Assembly (NCBI RefSeq): GCF_006376615.1 | Contig: NZ_VEXQ01000003.1 | Coordinates: forward strand, 1 to 64,000 | DNA length: 64,000 nucleotides | Direction: 5' to 3' | Origin: Buttiauxella sp. B2 | Lineage (GTDB): Bacteria; Pseudomonadota; Gammaproteobacteria; Enterobacterales; Enterobacteriaceae | Part shown: piece after piece, positions 8,842 to 16,335 of the stretch | Numbering within the stretch: the stretch's first letter is position 1 | Layout of the letters: each line of letters opens with the position of its first letter | The notes under the pieces: generated by a model | Seen by the model: only the letters and a program-made list of their open reading frames with translations | Told to the model about the DNA's origin: nothing | Database searches by the model: none | Program-made: the position numbers and the translations under genes

Positions 8842-10509
8842 ATGAGTGAGGCTGAAGCCCGCCCAACAAACTTTATTCGCCAGATTATTGATGAAGATTT
8901 GGCCAATGGTAAGCACAACAGCATTTGCACCCGTTTCCCGCCAGAGCCAAACGGCTATCTGCATATCGGTCATGCAAAATCCATCTGCCTGAACTTTGGT
9001 ATCGCGCAAGATTATCAAGGTCAGTGCAACCTGCGTTTCGATGATACAAACCCGGTAAAAGAAGACATCGAATACGTAGAATCCATTAAGCAAGATGTCG
9101 AGTGGCTAGGTTTTCATTGGTCTGGCGACGTGCGTTATTCCTCCAATTATTTCGATCAGTTGTTCAACTATGCCGTTGAGCTGATCAATAAAGGTCTGGC
9201 GTACGTTGATGAGCTGACTCCTGAGCAGATCCGTGAATATCGCGGCTCATTGACATCCCCTGGGAAAAACAGCCCATTCCGCGATCGCAGCGTTGAAGAA
9301 AACCTCGCGCTGTTCGAGAGAATGCGTAACGGTGAATTTGCCGAAGGGACTGCGTGTTTGCGTGCGAAAATCGATATGGCATCGCCATTTATCGTCATGC
9401 GCGACCCAGTGCTGTATCGCATTAAATTTGCTGAACATCACCAGACTGGCAACAAGTGGTGCATCTACCCGATGTATGACTTCACGCACTGCATTTCCGA
9501 TGCGTTGGAAGGTATTACGCACTCACTTTGTACTCTGGAATTCCAGGACAACCGTCGTCTATACGATTGGGTGTTGGATAACATCACCATTCCTGCACAT
9601 CCACGTCAGTACGAGTTCTCACGCCTGAATCTCGAATACTCCATCATGTCTAAGCGTAAGCTGAACCTGTTGGTGACTGAGAAGGTTGTAGAGGGTTGGG
9701 ATGACCCACGTATGCCGACTATTTCTGGTCTGCGCCGTCGTGGTTATACCGCTGCGTCTATTCGTGAATTCTGTAAGCGCATTGGTGTGACTAAGCAAGA
9801 CAATACCGTTGAAATGGCTTCACTGGAGTCTTGTATTCGTGATGACCTGAACGAGAATGCACCGCGTGCGATGGCAGTACTCGATCCGGTGAAAGTTATC
9901 ATTGAAAACTTCCCTCAGGGCGAAGTTGAAATGGTGACAATGCCTAATCATCCAAACAAGCCAGAAATGGGTAGCCGGCAGGTCCCGTTTAGCCGTGAGA
10001 TCTACATCGATCGTGCTGACTTCCGTGAAGAAGCCAATAAACAGTACAAACGTCTGGTACTGGGCAAAGAAGTTCGCCTGCGCAATGCTTATGTGATTAA
10101 AGCCGATCGTGTTGAGAAAGATGACGCAGGGAATATCACCACACTGCATTGCTCTTACGATCCGGATACATTAAGCAAAGACCCGGCTGATGGTCGTAAA
10201 GTAAAAGGTGTTATTCATTGGGTAAGTGCTGAACATGCGCTGCCGGTTGAAATTCGCCTTTACGATCGTCTGTTCAGTGTTGCGAACCCAGGTGCGGCGG
10301 AAGATTTCCTTGCGACAATTAACCCAGATTCTTTGGTTATCAAGCAAGGTTTCGTTGAGCCAAGTCTGCAAAATGCCGAGAAAGGTAAAGCGTATCAGTT
10401 CGAGCGCGAAGGTTATTTCTGCCTCGATAGCCGTTATACGACCGCTGAAAAATTGGTGTTTAACCGCACCGTTGGTTTGCGTGATACCTGGGCCAAAATG
10501 GGCGAGTAG
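8842..10509 (+). CDS. glnS: Glutaminyl-tRNA synthetase
   Basis: GlnS charges tRNA-Gln with glutamine in the cytoplasm. The 555-residue protein shows the class I signature HIGH (in [10 protein letters not shown], about residues 40-46) and a KMSKS-type loop as IMSKRKL near residue 270. C-terminal beta-barrel anticodon-binding domains follow. The ATG is preceded by GAGGAAC. It stands in its usual place after nagE, with its own terminator. Sequence and length agree with E. coli GlnS throughout. Confidence 0.98.
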   Translation: MSEAEARPTNFIRQIIDEDLANGKHNSICTRFPPEPNGYLHIGHAKSICLNFGIAQDYQGQCNLRFDDTNPVKEDIEYVESIKQDVEWLGFHWSGDVRYSSNYFDQLFNYAVELINKGLAYVDELTPEQIREYRGSLTSPGKNSPFRDRSVEENLALFERMRNGEFAEGTACLRAKIDMASPFIVMRDPVLYRIKFAEHHQTGNKWCIYPMYDFTHCISDALEGITHSLCTLEFQDNRRLYDWVLDNITIPAHPRQYEFSRLNLEYSIMSKRKLNLLVTEKVVEGWDDPRMPTISGLRRRGYTAASIREFCKRIGVTKQDNTVEMASLESCIRDDLNENAPRAMAVLDPVKVIIENFPQGEVEMVTMPNHPNKPEMGSRQVPFSREIYIDRADFREEANKQYKRLVLGKEVRLRNAYVIKADRVEKDDAGNITTLHCSYDPDTLSKDPADGRKVKGVIHWVSAEHALPVEIRLYDRLFSVANPGAAEDFLATINPDSLVIKQGFVEPSLQNAEKGKAYQFEREGYFCLDSRYTTAEKLVFNRTVGLRDTWAKMGE

Positions 10510-10540
10510 TCTCCAGGATATATGCGTTAAATCTTCACAA

Positions 10541-10568
10541 AAACGCCGCTAACAGCGGCGTTTTTTTT
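10541..10568 (+). terminator. Rho-independent terminator after glnS
   Basis: Stem AACGCCGCT with AGCGGCGTT around a 3-base loop, followed by eight T residues in a row including the end of the stem. Confidence 0.95.
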
Positions 10569-10600
10569 AGCTTTGTAATCATTCATTTAAACACTCATTA

Positions 10601-10619
10601 ACATTCGCGTTGCGAATTA
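10601..10619. promoter_or_regulatory. Distal NagC operator upstream of chiP (candidate)
   Basis: ACATT-CGCGTTGCG-AATTA has the same 5-9-5 geometry as the nag operators, with a GC-rich palindromic core. It is one of two such sites in the 486-bp glnS-chiP spacer. Apart from these sites, a possible CRP site, the glnS terminator and the ChiX target, I see no gene in that spacer. Confidence 0.6.
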
Positions 10620-10700
10620 ATGTTATTTAGAGTCTTTTCTGCCGCCCTTTCTGTATCCCTTGTCTGGTCAATTTAAGAACATAATAAATTCTTAGTTTAA

Positions 10701-10722
10701 GTGTGTGAGCGCTCTCATGTAG
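10701..10722. promoter_or_regulatory. Possible CRP site upstream of chiP
   Basis: TGTGA-GCGCTC-TCATG has a perfect left half and a three-of-five right half. It lies between the two candidate NagC sites. E. coli chiP is CRP-dependent, but this match alone is weak. Confidence 0.35.
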
Positions 10723-10845
10723 AGTTTTGCATGTAAATAAACGTAATTACCCATATAAAATGCTTGTGTCGCTATTTGTTACAAATACTCATAAATTATG
10801 TGCTCTCTGTCATAATATCGGAATGAACTCTTACAAAGTCATTGA

Positions 10846-10864
10846 TAATTCGCGTCGCGAAAAA
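10846..10864. promoter_or_regulatory. Proximal NagC operator upstream of chiP
   Basis: TAATT-CGCGTCGCG-AAAAA, again 5-9-5 with the same palindromic core as the distal site. The two chiP sites are 245 bp apart centre to centre. Confidence 0.65.
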
Positions 10865-10976
10865 TAGTCTTATGGACAGCAGTAATGCGGGAAAATATTC
10901 ATAACCGCTTTAGCCGTTAGGCATTTTTACTTTTTTTCGCTACACGACGTCTTTAAACGTCCAGCGATTATTTATA

Positions 10977-10992
10977 CGTCAAAGAGGAATTT
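10977..10992 (+). promoter_or_regulatory. ChiX small-RNA pairing site over the chiP Shine-Dalgarno
   Basis: CGTCAAAGAGGAATTT lies immediately upstream of the chiP ATG and includes the AGAGGA ribosome-binding site. It is the exact 16-base complement of the unstructured seed of ChiX (AAATTCCTCTTTGACG) as I recall it from E. coli and Salmonella, where ChiX blocks chiP translation. The ChiX gene itself is not in this window. Confidence 0.85.
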
Positions 10993-10995
10993 TAT

Positions 10996-12393
10996 ATGCG
11001 TACGTTTAGTGGCAAACGTAGTGCGCTGGCGCTTGCAATCGCAGGTGTCACGGCTCTTTCAGGACTGGTTGTTATCCCTCAGGCAAGTGCAGCAGGTTTT
11101 GTTGATGATTCAACACTGACCGGTGGTGTTTATTACTGGCAGCGTGAACGTGACCGTAAAGACGTTACGACGGATAAATACGAAACAAACCTGGCTCACG
11201 CCACCTGGAACGCCAACCTGGACTTCCAGTCTGGTTTTGCTGCTGATATGTTCGGCCTGGATATTGCCGCATTTACAGCGATCGAAATGGCTGAAAATGG
11301 CGACAGCGGCCACCCGAACGAAATCGCATTCTCTTCAATAAACAAAGCTTATGATGAAGATTATTCCGGCGATAAGAGCGGTATCAGTCTTTATAAAGCA
11401 GCAGCTAAATTCAAATATGGTCCAGTCTGGGCTCGTGCAGGTTACATCCAGCCAACGGGTCAAACACTGTTAGCGCCACACTGGAGCTTCATGCCTGGTA
11501 CATACCAGGGTGCAGAAGCGGGGGCGAACTTTGACTATGGTGATTCCGGTGCTCTGAGCTTCTCCTACATGTGGACCAACGAGTACAAAGCTCCATGGCA
11601 CCTGGAAATGGACAAGTTCTATCAAAATGATAAGAACACCAAAGTTGATTACTTACACTCTGTGGGCGCGAAGTACGACTTCAAAAATGACCTGATCCTT
11701 GAAGCGGCATTTGGTCAGGCTGAAGGCTATGTTGACCAGTACTTCACCAAAGCAAGTTACAAATTTGATATCGCTGGAAGCCCGTTGACTACCAGCTATC
11801 AATTCTACGGTACGCGTGACAAAGTATCCGACGGCAGCGTCAACGATCTCTATGACGGCACCGCATGGTTGCAGGCATTAACCCTGGGCTACAGAGTCGG
11901 CCAGGTTGACATGCGTCTTGAAGGAACCATGGTTAAGGCAGACGGCCAGCAGGGCTACTTCCTACAACGTATGACCCCAACTTACGCTTCTTCAAACGGC
12001 CGTCTTGATGTGTGGTGGGATAACCGCTCTGACTTCAACGCCAACGGTGAAAAAGCTTTATTCGCAGGCGCAATGTATGACCTGAGCAACTGGAACCTGG
12101 CGGGTTGGGCTGTGGGTGCTTCTTATGTGTATGCATGGGATGCTAAACCAAGCTCTAAACCAACTACTGACGGCTTCTATGAAGCTGACCGTCGTTTGAA
12201 AGAATCTGCGTATAGCCTTGATGCCTTGTACACCATTCAGGATGGCCGTGCGAAAGGAACTCTGTTCAAACTGCACTTCACTCAGTACGACAACCACTCC
12301 GACATTCCAAGCTGGGGCGGTGGTTACGGCAACATCTTCCAGGATGAGCGCGACGTGAAATTCATCGTTATCGCACCGTTCACCATCTTTTGA
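10996..12393 (+). CDS. chiP: Chitoporin, outer-membrane chito-oligosaccharide channel (OprD family)
   Basis: ChiP lets chitobiose and other chito-oligosaccharides cross the outer membrane. The 465-residue precursor has a signal peptide ending in QASA at residue 32, then a 16-strand OprD-type barrel sequence ending in phenylalanine (VIAPFTIF), as outer-membrane proteins do for Bam recognition. It is close to E. coli ChiP (YbfM). Upstream lie two NagC-like operators and a ChiX target covering the Shine-Dalgarno, so expression should need both sugar induction and removal of ChiX. chiQ follows after 48 bp containing a terminator-like hairpin. Confidence 0.95.
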   Translation: MRTFSGKRSALALAIAGVTALSGLVVIPQASAAGFVDDSTLTGGVYYWQRERDRKDVTTDKYETNLAHATWNANLDFQSGFAADMFGLDIAAFTAIEMAENGDSGHPNEIAFSSINKAYDEDYSGDKSGISLYKAAAKFKYGPVWARAGYIQPTGQTLLAPHWSFMPGTYQGAEAGANFDYGDSGALSFSYMWTNEYKAPWHLEMDKFYQNDKNTKVDYLHSVGAKYDFKNDLILEAAFGQAEGYVDQYFTKASYKFDIAGSPLTTSYQFYGTRDKVSDGSVNDLYDGTAWLQALTLGYRVGQVDMRLEGTMVKADGQQGYFLQRMTPTYASSNGRLDVWWDNRSDFNANGEKALFAGAMYDLSNWNLAGWAVGASYVYAWDAKPSSKPTTDGFYEADRRLKESAYSLDALYTIQDGRAKGTLFKLHFTQYDNHSDIPSWGGGYGNIFQDERDVKFIVIAPFTIF

Positions 12394-12400
12394 TTTGATT

Positions 12401-12428
12401 CCGGGTGCTAATAACGCCCGGTTTTCTT
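12401..12428 (+). terminator. Intercistronic terminator-like hairpin between chiP and chiQ
   Basis: CCGGGTG-CTAATAA-CGCCCGG, seven pairs with one wobble, followed by TTTTCTT. It begins 7 bp after the chiP stop codon and ends 13 bp before the chiQ start. It could give partial termination, or protect the chiP 3' end, so that ChiQ is made in smaller amounts. Confidence 0.6.
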
Positions 12429-12441
12429 AAGGATATCAAAC

Positions 12442-12768
12442 ATGAAAAAAATCATTATGGTTACGGTGATGGCGTTAGGTCTGAGCGCATGTGCACAACC
12501 TAAAACGGCTCCGGAAGATACAAAGCTGAAAGCTGCATATAGTGCCTGTATTAATACAGCTGAAGGGAATCCGGATAAAATTCAGGCTTGCCAAAGCGTG
12601 TTAAATATACTGGGTCAGGAAAAAGAGCATCAAGAATTTGCGAAGAAAGAAACTGTTCGCACACTTGATTATCAGAACTGCATTCAGGCAACTCGCACCG
12701 GTAACGACCAGGCGGTTAAAGCTAAATGCGATAAAATCTGGCAAGAGATTCGCGCTAACAATCAGTAG
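12442..12768 (+). CDS. chiQ: ChiPQ-operon lipoprotein ChiQ
   Basis: This 108-residue protein is the ortholog of E. coli ChiQ (YbfN). The signal peptide ends in the lipobox LSAC at residues 15-18, so Cys18 should be lipidated. The mature part is short, charged and contains four further cysteines (in the SACINT, IQACQS, YQNCIQ and KAKCDK segments), which could form two periplasmic disulfides. Its function is unknown; cotranscription with chiP implies a role linked to chito-oligosaccharide uptake. The Shine-Dalgarno AAGGATA precedes the ATG. Confidence 0.9.
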   Translation: MKKIIMVTVMALGLSACAQPKTAPEDTKLKAAYSACINTAEGNPDKIQACQSVLNILGQEKEHQEFAKKETVRTLDYQNCIQATRTGNDQAVKAKCDKIWQEIRANNQ

Positions 12769-12786
12769 TCGCCGTATTCTGGTAAT

Positions 12787-12821
12787 AAAAAAACCGGTGA
12801 GTTTCCTCACCGGTTTTTTTA
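12787..12821. terminator. Bidirectional terminator between chiQ and fur
   Basis: A perfect 11-bp stem (AAACCGGTGAG with CTCACCGGTTT) around TTTC, flanked by A and T runs on both sides, so it can serve chiQ and fur, which converge here. Confidence 0.92.
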
Positions 12822-12859
12822 CATCTGACATCTGGGTTAGGGGTGTCAGGATATGCGGA

Positions 12860-13312
12860 TTACTTTTCGCTGATTTCGTGTGCATTCTCGTCGGTACGGC
12901 AATCACCTTCAGCACAATGACCGTAGAGGTACAAGCTGTGGTTAGTCAGACGAATACCATGACGGGAAGCGATTTCACGCTGACGGATTTCAATTGAATC
13001 ATCACTGAATTCAATGACTTTGCCACAATCCAGGCAAATCAAATGGTCGTGATGATGCTGTTGCGTCAATTCGAACACGGATTTGCCGCCTTCGAAATTA
13101 TGACGGGTCACAATGCCTGCATCATCAAACTGATTTAGTACACGATAAACTGTGGCGAGGCCAATCTCTTCGCCCATATCAATCAGACGCTTATATAAGT
13201 CTTCCGCACTGACGTGATGATTCACCGGCCCCTGCAACACTTCAAGGATTTTTAATCGCGGAAGCGTGACTTTCAGGCCGGCCTTCTTTAATGCGGTATT
13301 GTTGTCAGTCAT
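12860..13312 (-). CDS. fur: Ferric uptake regulator Fur
   Basis: Fur is the Fe2+-dependent repressor of iron-uptake genes. The 150-residue protein has the N-terminal winged-helix domain (about 1-80) and the C-terminal metal and dimer domain with the HHHDH stretch near residues 87-91, the CLDCGKV zinc cysteines near 93-96 and the C-terminal GHCAEGDC cysteines. It is two residues longer than E. coli Fur at the C-terminus. Its ATG overlaps the stop codon of a 23-codon upstream reading frame (uof-like), and the nearest Shine-Dalgarno (AGGA) is 10 bases away, which suits coupled translation. A TATAAT promoter lies about 70 bp upstream, and fldA lies further upstream on the same strand. Confidence 0.98.
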   Translation of the reverse strand: MTDNNTALKKAGLKVTLPRLKILEVLQGPVNHHVSAEDLYKRLIDMGEEIGLATVYRVLNQFDDAGIVTRHNFEGGKSVFELTQQHHHDHLICLDCGKVIEFSDDSIEIRQREIASRHGIRLTNHSLYLYGHCAEGDCRTDENAHEISEK

Positions 13313-13380
13313 GCGGAAATTGTCCTGTTGCTTACGAATCGCTCGGACTCAGGGTGAGCGTTAAGATGAATGCGTCTCAT
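13309..13380 (-). CDS. uof: Small leader ORF upstream of fur (uof-like), 23 codons
   Basis: The minus strand has an open frame from ATG at 13380 to a TGA that overlaps the fur ATG in an ATGA. It encodes MRRIHLNAHPESERFVSN plus five more residues. In E. coli a 28-codon ORF, uof, occupies this place; its translation is coupled to that of fur and is the target of RyhB repression. Here the ORF is shorter and its stop lies exactly on the fur start. Its own ATG overlaps the fur -10, so it could only be translated from longer transcripts, for example read-through from fldA. No strong Shine-Dalgarno is visible. Confidence 0.4.
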   Translation of the reverse strand: MRRIHLNAHPESERFVSNRTISA

Positions 13381-13407
13381 TATAGAACTGCCACTTCTAA
13401 ATGGGAA
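13379..13407 (-). promoter_or_regulatory. fur promoter (-10 TATAAT)
   Basis: The minus strand carries a perfect TATAAT at 13384..13379 with a poor -35 (TTCCCA) 17 bp upstream. The surrounding bases (GGCAGTTCTATAATGA) resemble the E. coli fur promoter as I recall it. Confidence 0.6.
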
Positions 13408-13557
13408 CCGCAAGTATTATGCATAATCAAGCTAGAAACTGCGGCTGAGTCGCGATTTGCTTGCCTTACTAGCTATTTTCCAGGAACTCATTGTACAGGG
13501 ACAAACTGAAAAGTTACAAATTTGTAGCAATTATTTTAATCGGAAATATCTATCAAT

Positions 13558-13583
13558 GTGACACGGCCATTTAGCCGCGTCAC
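13558..13583 (-). terminator. Hairpin after fldA, weak terminator
   Basis: A 10-bp stem with one G-U wobble (GTGACGCGGC with GCCGTGTCAC) 8 bp after the fldA stop. No T-run follows, so read-through into uof-fur is plausible. Confidence 0.45.
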
Positions 13584-13591
13584 ATTTAGCA

Positions 13592-14122
13592 TCACGCGTT
13601 GAGGATATCAGCCAGATTCAGTTCTTCAGAAACCTGTTTGACCCACTTCTGAACACGTTCAGCAGTCAGTTCTGGTTGACGATCTTCGTCTATAGCCAGA
13701 CCAACAAAGTGATCGTCGTCTGCAAGGCCTTTAGACGCTTCGAAATGGTAACCCGCAGTTGGCCAATGACCCACGATAGCTGCACCGCGCGGTTCAATGA
13801 TGTCGCGAATTGTGCCTAATGCATCACAGAAGTATTCTGCGTAGTCTTCCTGGTCACCACAACCGAAAATGGCAACCAATTTTCCATTGAAATCAACTTC
13901 TTCCAGCGTTGGGAAAAAATCATCCCAGTCACATTGCGCTTCGCCGTAGTACCATGTTGGAATGCCGAGAAGCAGAATATCGAAGCCTTCCAGGTCTTCT
14001 TTGCTGCTCTTAGCAATGTCATGCACCTCAGCAACGTCTTTACCGAGCTGTTTTTGAATCATTTTCGCGATATTTTCGGTATTACCAGTGTCGCTGCCGA
14101 AAAAAATGCCTACGATTGCCAT
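13592..14122 (-). CDS. fldA: Flavodoxin 1
   Basis: FldA is the FMN-containing electron carrier used by pyruvate-formate-lyase activation, biotin synthase, IspG and IspH and other Fe-S enzymes. I start at the ATG before AIVGIFFG, giving 176 residues as in E. coli; the frame is open 21 codons further up but without a Shine-Dalgarno. The FMN phosphate loop SDTGNTEN is at residues 10-17, and the isoalloxazine-binding tryptophan and tyrosine lie in the TWYYG and GCGDQEDYAEY segments. It is upstream of uof-fur on the same strand, with only a weak hairpin between. Confidence 0.97.
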   Translation of the reverse strand: MAIVGIFFGSDTGNTENIAKMIQKQLGKDVAEVHDIAKSSKEDLEGFDILLLGIPTWYYGEAQCDWDDFFPTLEEVDFNGKLVAIFGCGDQEDYAEYFCDALGTIRDIIEPRGAAIVGHWPTAGYHFEASKGLADDDHFVGLAIDEDRQPELTAERVQKWVKQVSEELNLADILNA

Positions 14123-14262
14123 GAGTAAAATAACCTCTTGATACTTAATGGTATGGTGGCTGCTATTTAGCCACAGATAGGGCAATCATAGCAGAACACT
14201 TCGTGGTGCGGAAACTGCTATCACCCAAGGGTGCACAGACTGCAAAATGGTTTAACATTTCT

Positions 14263-14544
14263 CTAACTGAGATGTTGCTTCAGTTGTTCAAGCAGTATCT
14301 CTTCAATCAATTCACTTCGGCTGATATTGCGCGCTTCAGCCAGTTGATTGAGAGCATCCACCGCATCGTTATTTAGCTTTAGCTCTACTCGCTTCAAGCC
14401 GCGTACTTTATCGCGCTTGAGCTGATTGCGTTTGTTGATACGCAACTGCTCATCACGCGTTAGCGGATTGGTTTTTGGCCGCCCCGGGCGACGCTCGTCC
14501 GCGAACAGATCTAATGTAGTACGGTCCGTTTGTTCTTTTGCCAT
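14263..14544 (-). CDS. ybfE: LexA-regulated CopB-family protein YbfE
   Basis: I start at MAKEQTDRTT, giving 93 residues and matching the E. coli YbfE N-terminus; the frame extends 27 codons upstream without family support. The C-terminal part (LKLNNDAVDALNQLAEAR, then ISRSELIEE) looks like a ribbon-helix-helix DNA-binding fold, and the middle is very basic. E. coli ybfE is a LexA-controlled gene of unknown function. A candidate LexA box sits just before the start. The last few residues differ from E. coli. Confidence 0.85.
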   Translation of the reverse strand: MAKEQTDRTTLDLFADERRPGRPKTNPLTRDEQLRINKRNQLKRDKVRGLKRVELKLNNDAVDALNQLAEARNISRSELIEEILLEQLKQHLS

Positions 14545-14552
14545 GATTAGAC

Positions 14553-14572
14553 TACTGACAGGGAATTCAGGT
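14553..14572. promoter_or_regulatory. Candidate LexA box upstream of ybfE
   Basis: The minus strand contains CTGAATTCCCTGTCAG, which fits the minimal CTG-N10-CAG LexA rule, 10 bp before the ybfE ATG. The centre is less A/T-rich than a strong SOS box. The E. coli ybfE box I recall also begins CTGA, which supports the call. Confidence 0.45.
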
Positions 14573-14694
14573 GGCACGGAGCGGGGTGCTCTGGCGCAAT
14601 TTAGCGCGCAATCATACATCAGCATGGCTTGCGCGCCAACGCGTTAGCCGTATCTTGTGGCCAGTCGGTTTTTTTTTAATCAGTTTGCGGGCAT

Positions 14695-15456
14695 TCAGTC
14701 GATAAAACGATGGATTGCGCGCAAAACAGCATCAGGTTTTTCGGCGTGAACCCAGTGCCCGGCACCCGCAATTACATGAGCGCGAGCCTGAGGGAACTGA
14801 GCAAGCAGTTGGCTGCGATGCGATTCATCTACATAAGGCGATGCGCCACCGCGGATAAACAGCGAAGGTTCGTTCCACGCGGGGATGCTTTGCCAGCCGA
14901 CAATGTTCTCATATTGTTCCCACAACACCGGTACATTGAATTTCCATTCACCATCGGCAAAAGACTTAAGCAAAAATTGAATCACACCTTCTTCTTTAAG
15001 GTACTCGCGCATAATAATTGCAGCCTGTTGGCGTGTTTTAACGCCAGCGGCGCTAACCGCATTTATTGCTGCAAAAATCTCTTCATGGCGACGAACCTGA
15101 TAATCCACAGGTGCGATATCAATCAGCACCAATTTGTCGATGTGCTGGGGCGCAATTGCCGTAAGCGCCATCGCTACTTTGCCGCCCATTGAATGACCAA
15201 TGATAATAGCTTTTTCAAAGCCATATTCTTCAAGCGTTTCAACAACGTCTTGCGCCATTGCGGAGTAGCTCATCTCAGAGCTGCGGGGTGATAATCCGTG
15301 GTTGCGAAGATCGATTTGCAGCAACGTATGATCCTGCCCGAGGTCACGGGCCAGCACGCCAAGATTATCAAGGCTACCAAAAAGACCGTGAATAAGGACA
15401 ATGGGGGAATTACTAGTCGATTGTTGCGCAGTTTGCAGGCGAGCATTCAATTTCAT
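14695..15456 (-). CDS. ybfF: Alpha/beta-hydrolase esterase YbfF
   Basis: This 253-residue protein is the ortholog of E. coli YbfF, an esterase active on short acyl esters including acyl-CoA derivatives in vitro. The oxyanion-hole HGLFGS motif is near residues 23-28, the nucleophile elbow GHSMGG near 87-92, and the catalytic His in GHWVHAEKP near 235. It lies between ybfE and the divergent seqA. The spacer to seqA holds an ERIC repeat. Confidence 0.95.
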   Translation of the reverse strand: MKLNARLQTAQQSTSNSPIVLIHGLFGSLDNLGVLARDLGQDHTLLQIDLRNHGLSPRSSEMSYSAMAQDVVETLEEYGFEKAIIIGHSMGGKVAMALTAIAPQHIDKLVLIDIAPVDYQVRRHEEIFAAINAVSAAGVKTRQQAAIIMREYLKEEGVIQFLLKSFADGEWKFNVPVLWEQYENIVGWQSIPAWNEPSLFIRGGASPYVDESHRSQLLAQFPQARAHVIAGAGHWVHAEKPDAVLRAIHRFID

Positions 15457-15533
15457 GGCAAAGTTCTTTTTTTTTACTTCGTGTGGTTAGGGTATCATAA
15501 CGGCATTCTGCCTTAGTGCCGCAAATTTCCAGT

Positions 15534-15660
15534 TATACCCGTCATACTTCAAGTTGCATGTGCGTTGGCTTTTCTCGCTCACCCCAGTCACTTACTCAAG
15601 TAAGTTCCCGGGGACTCACTGCGTTGCCGCCTTCCTGCCACTTGAATTATTTAGGGTATA
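15534..15660. repeat. Full-length ERIC (IRU) repeat, 127 bp
   Basis: The element runs from TATACCC to GGGTATA, exactly the 127-bp length of the enterobacterial repetitive intergenic consensus. It contains the diagnostic core GTAAGTGACTGGGGTGAGCG on the minus strand. Most of it folds as one long imperfect hairpin. It lies in the 308-bp spacer between the divergent ybfF and seqA genes; besides this repeat, that spacer holds only the seqA promoter region. Confidence 0.93.
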
Positions 15661-15701
15661 GTCTGACTTTGTGGTGTGACAAAAGTTTGGCGCTACCCGA
15701 G

Positions 15702-15728
15702 GTTGGGATTTGTCCTTATAATCCCAAC
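15702..15728 (+). promoter_or_regulatory. seqA promoter -10 inside a perfect inverted repeat
   Basis: GTTGGGATT and AATCCCAAC form a perfect 9-bp inverted repeat around TGTCCTTAT. A consensus TATAAT (15717-15722) spans the loop and the right arm, 43 bp before the seqA ATG. The -35 (TACCCG at 17 bp) is poor. The repeat could be an operator or a 5' hairpin. Confidence 0.45.
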
Positions 15729-15764
15729 AACTTGTATTCAGAAAAGATATCGCACTGGATTAAG

Positions 15765-16310
15765 ATGAAAACAATTGAAGTTGATGACGAGCTCTATCGC
15801 TATATTGCCAGCCATACGCAGCACATTGGTGAAAGCGCGTCCGATATTTTACGGCGCATGTTGAAATTTACCGCCGGTCAAACTCCTGCTACACCAGCAA
15901 CTACCGGCCAGGCAGCAACTGTTGCTGTTGCACCAGAAGCCAAACCAGTAAACAAATCACGCGATCGTGTTCGTGCGGTTCGTGAGTTGCTGCTTTCCGA
16001 TGAATATGCGGAGCAAAAGAAAGCAGTTAATCGTTTCATGATGGTGCTTTCTACTTTATATACCCTTGATGCTCATGCTTTTGGTGAAGCGACCGAGTCG
16101 CTGCATGGTCGTACGCGTATCTATTTTGCAGGTAACGAGCAAACGCTGCTGCAAAACGGTAACCAGACCAAGCCTAAGCATGTTCCAGGCACGCCATACT
16201 GGGTCATTACTAACACTAATACGGGTCGTAAATGCAGCATGATCGAACACATCATGCAATCAATGCAGTTCCCGGCGGAATTGATTGAAAAGGTTTGCGG
16301 CACAATCTAA
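15765..16310 (+). CDS. seqA: Negative modulator of replication initiation SeqA
   Basis: SeqA binds hemimethylated GATC sites, sequesters oriC and the dnaA promoter, and organises new DNA. I start at [10 protein letters not shown], giving 181 residues, the E. coli length. The N-terminal oligomerisation domain (about 1-35), a variable Ala/Pro-rich linker (about 36-65) and the C-terminal DNA-binding domain with the [16 protein letters not shown] segment are all present. The linker is the least conserved part. The frame stays open 83 codons upstream through the ERIC repeat, but that stretch has no family support. pgm follows after 25 bp, as in the E. coli seqA-pgm operon. Confidence 0.97.
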   Translation: MKTIEVDDELYRYIASHTQHIGESASDILRRMLKFTAGQTPATPATTGQAATVAVAPEAKPVNKSRDRVRAVRELLLSDEYAEQKKAVNRFMMVLSTLYTLDAHAFGEATESLHGRTRIYFAGNEQTLLQNGNQTKPKHVPGTPYWVITNTNTGRKCSMIEHIMQSMQFPAELIEKVCGTI

Positions 16311-16335
16311 CACCTCGCGTCAGAAGGAAAGGTCA

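Noticed and set aside
12601-12997. Small frames across the chiQ-fur junction
   Set aside because: They run through the bidirectional terminator and over fur; no support.
15534-15660. Possible CRISPR repeat or MITE with transposase
   Set aside because: It is a single ERIC element with no spacer-repeat periodicity and no transposase gene nearby.
15516-15764. SeqA with an 83-residue N-terminal extension
   Set aside because: The extension is translated ERIC sequence; the family start at 15765 gives the normal 181 residues.
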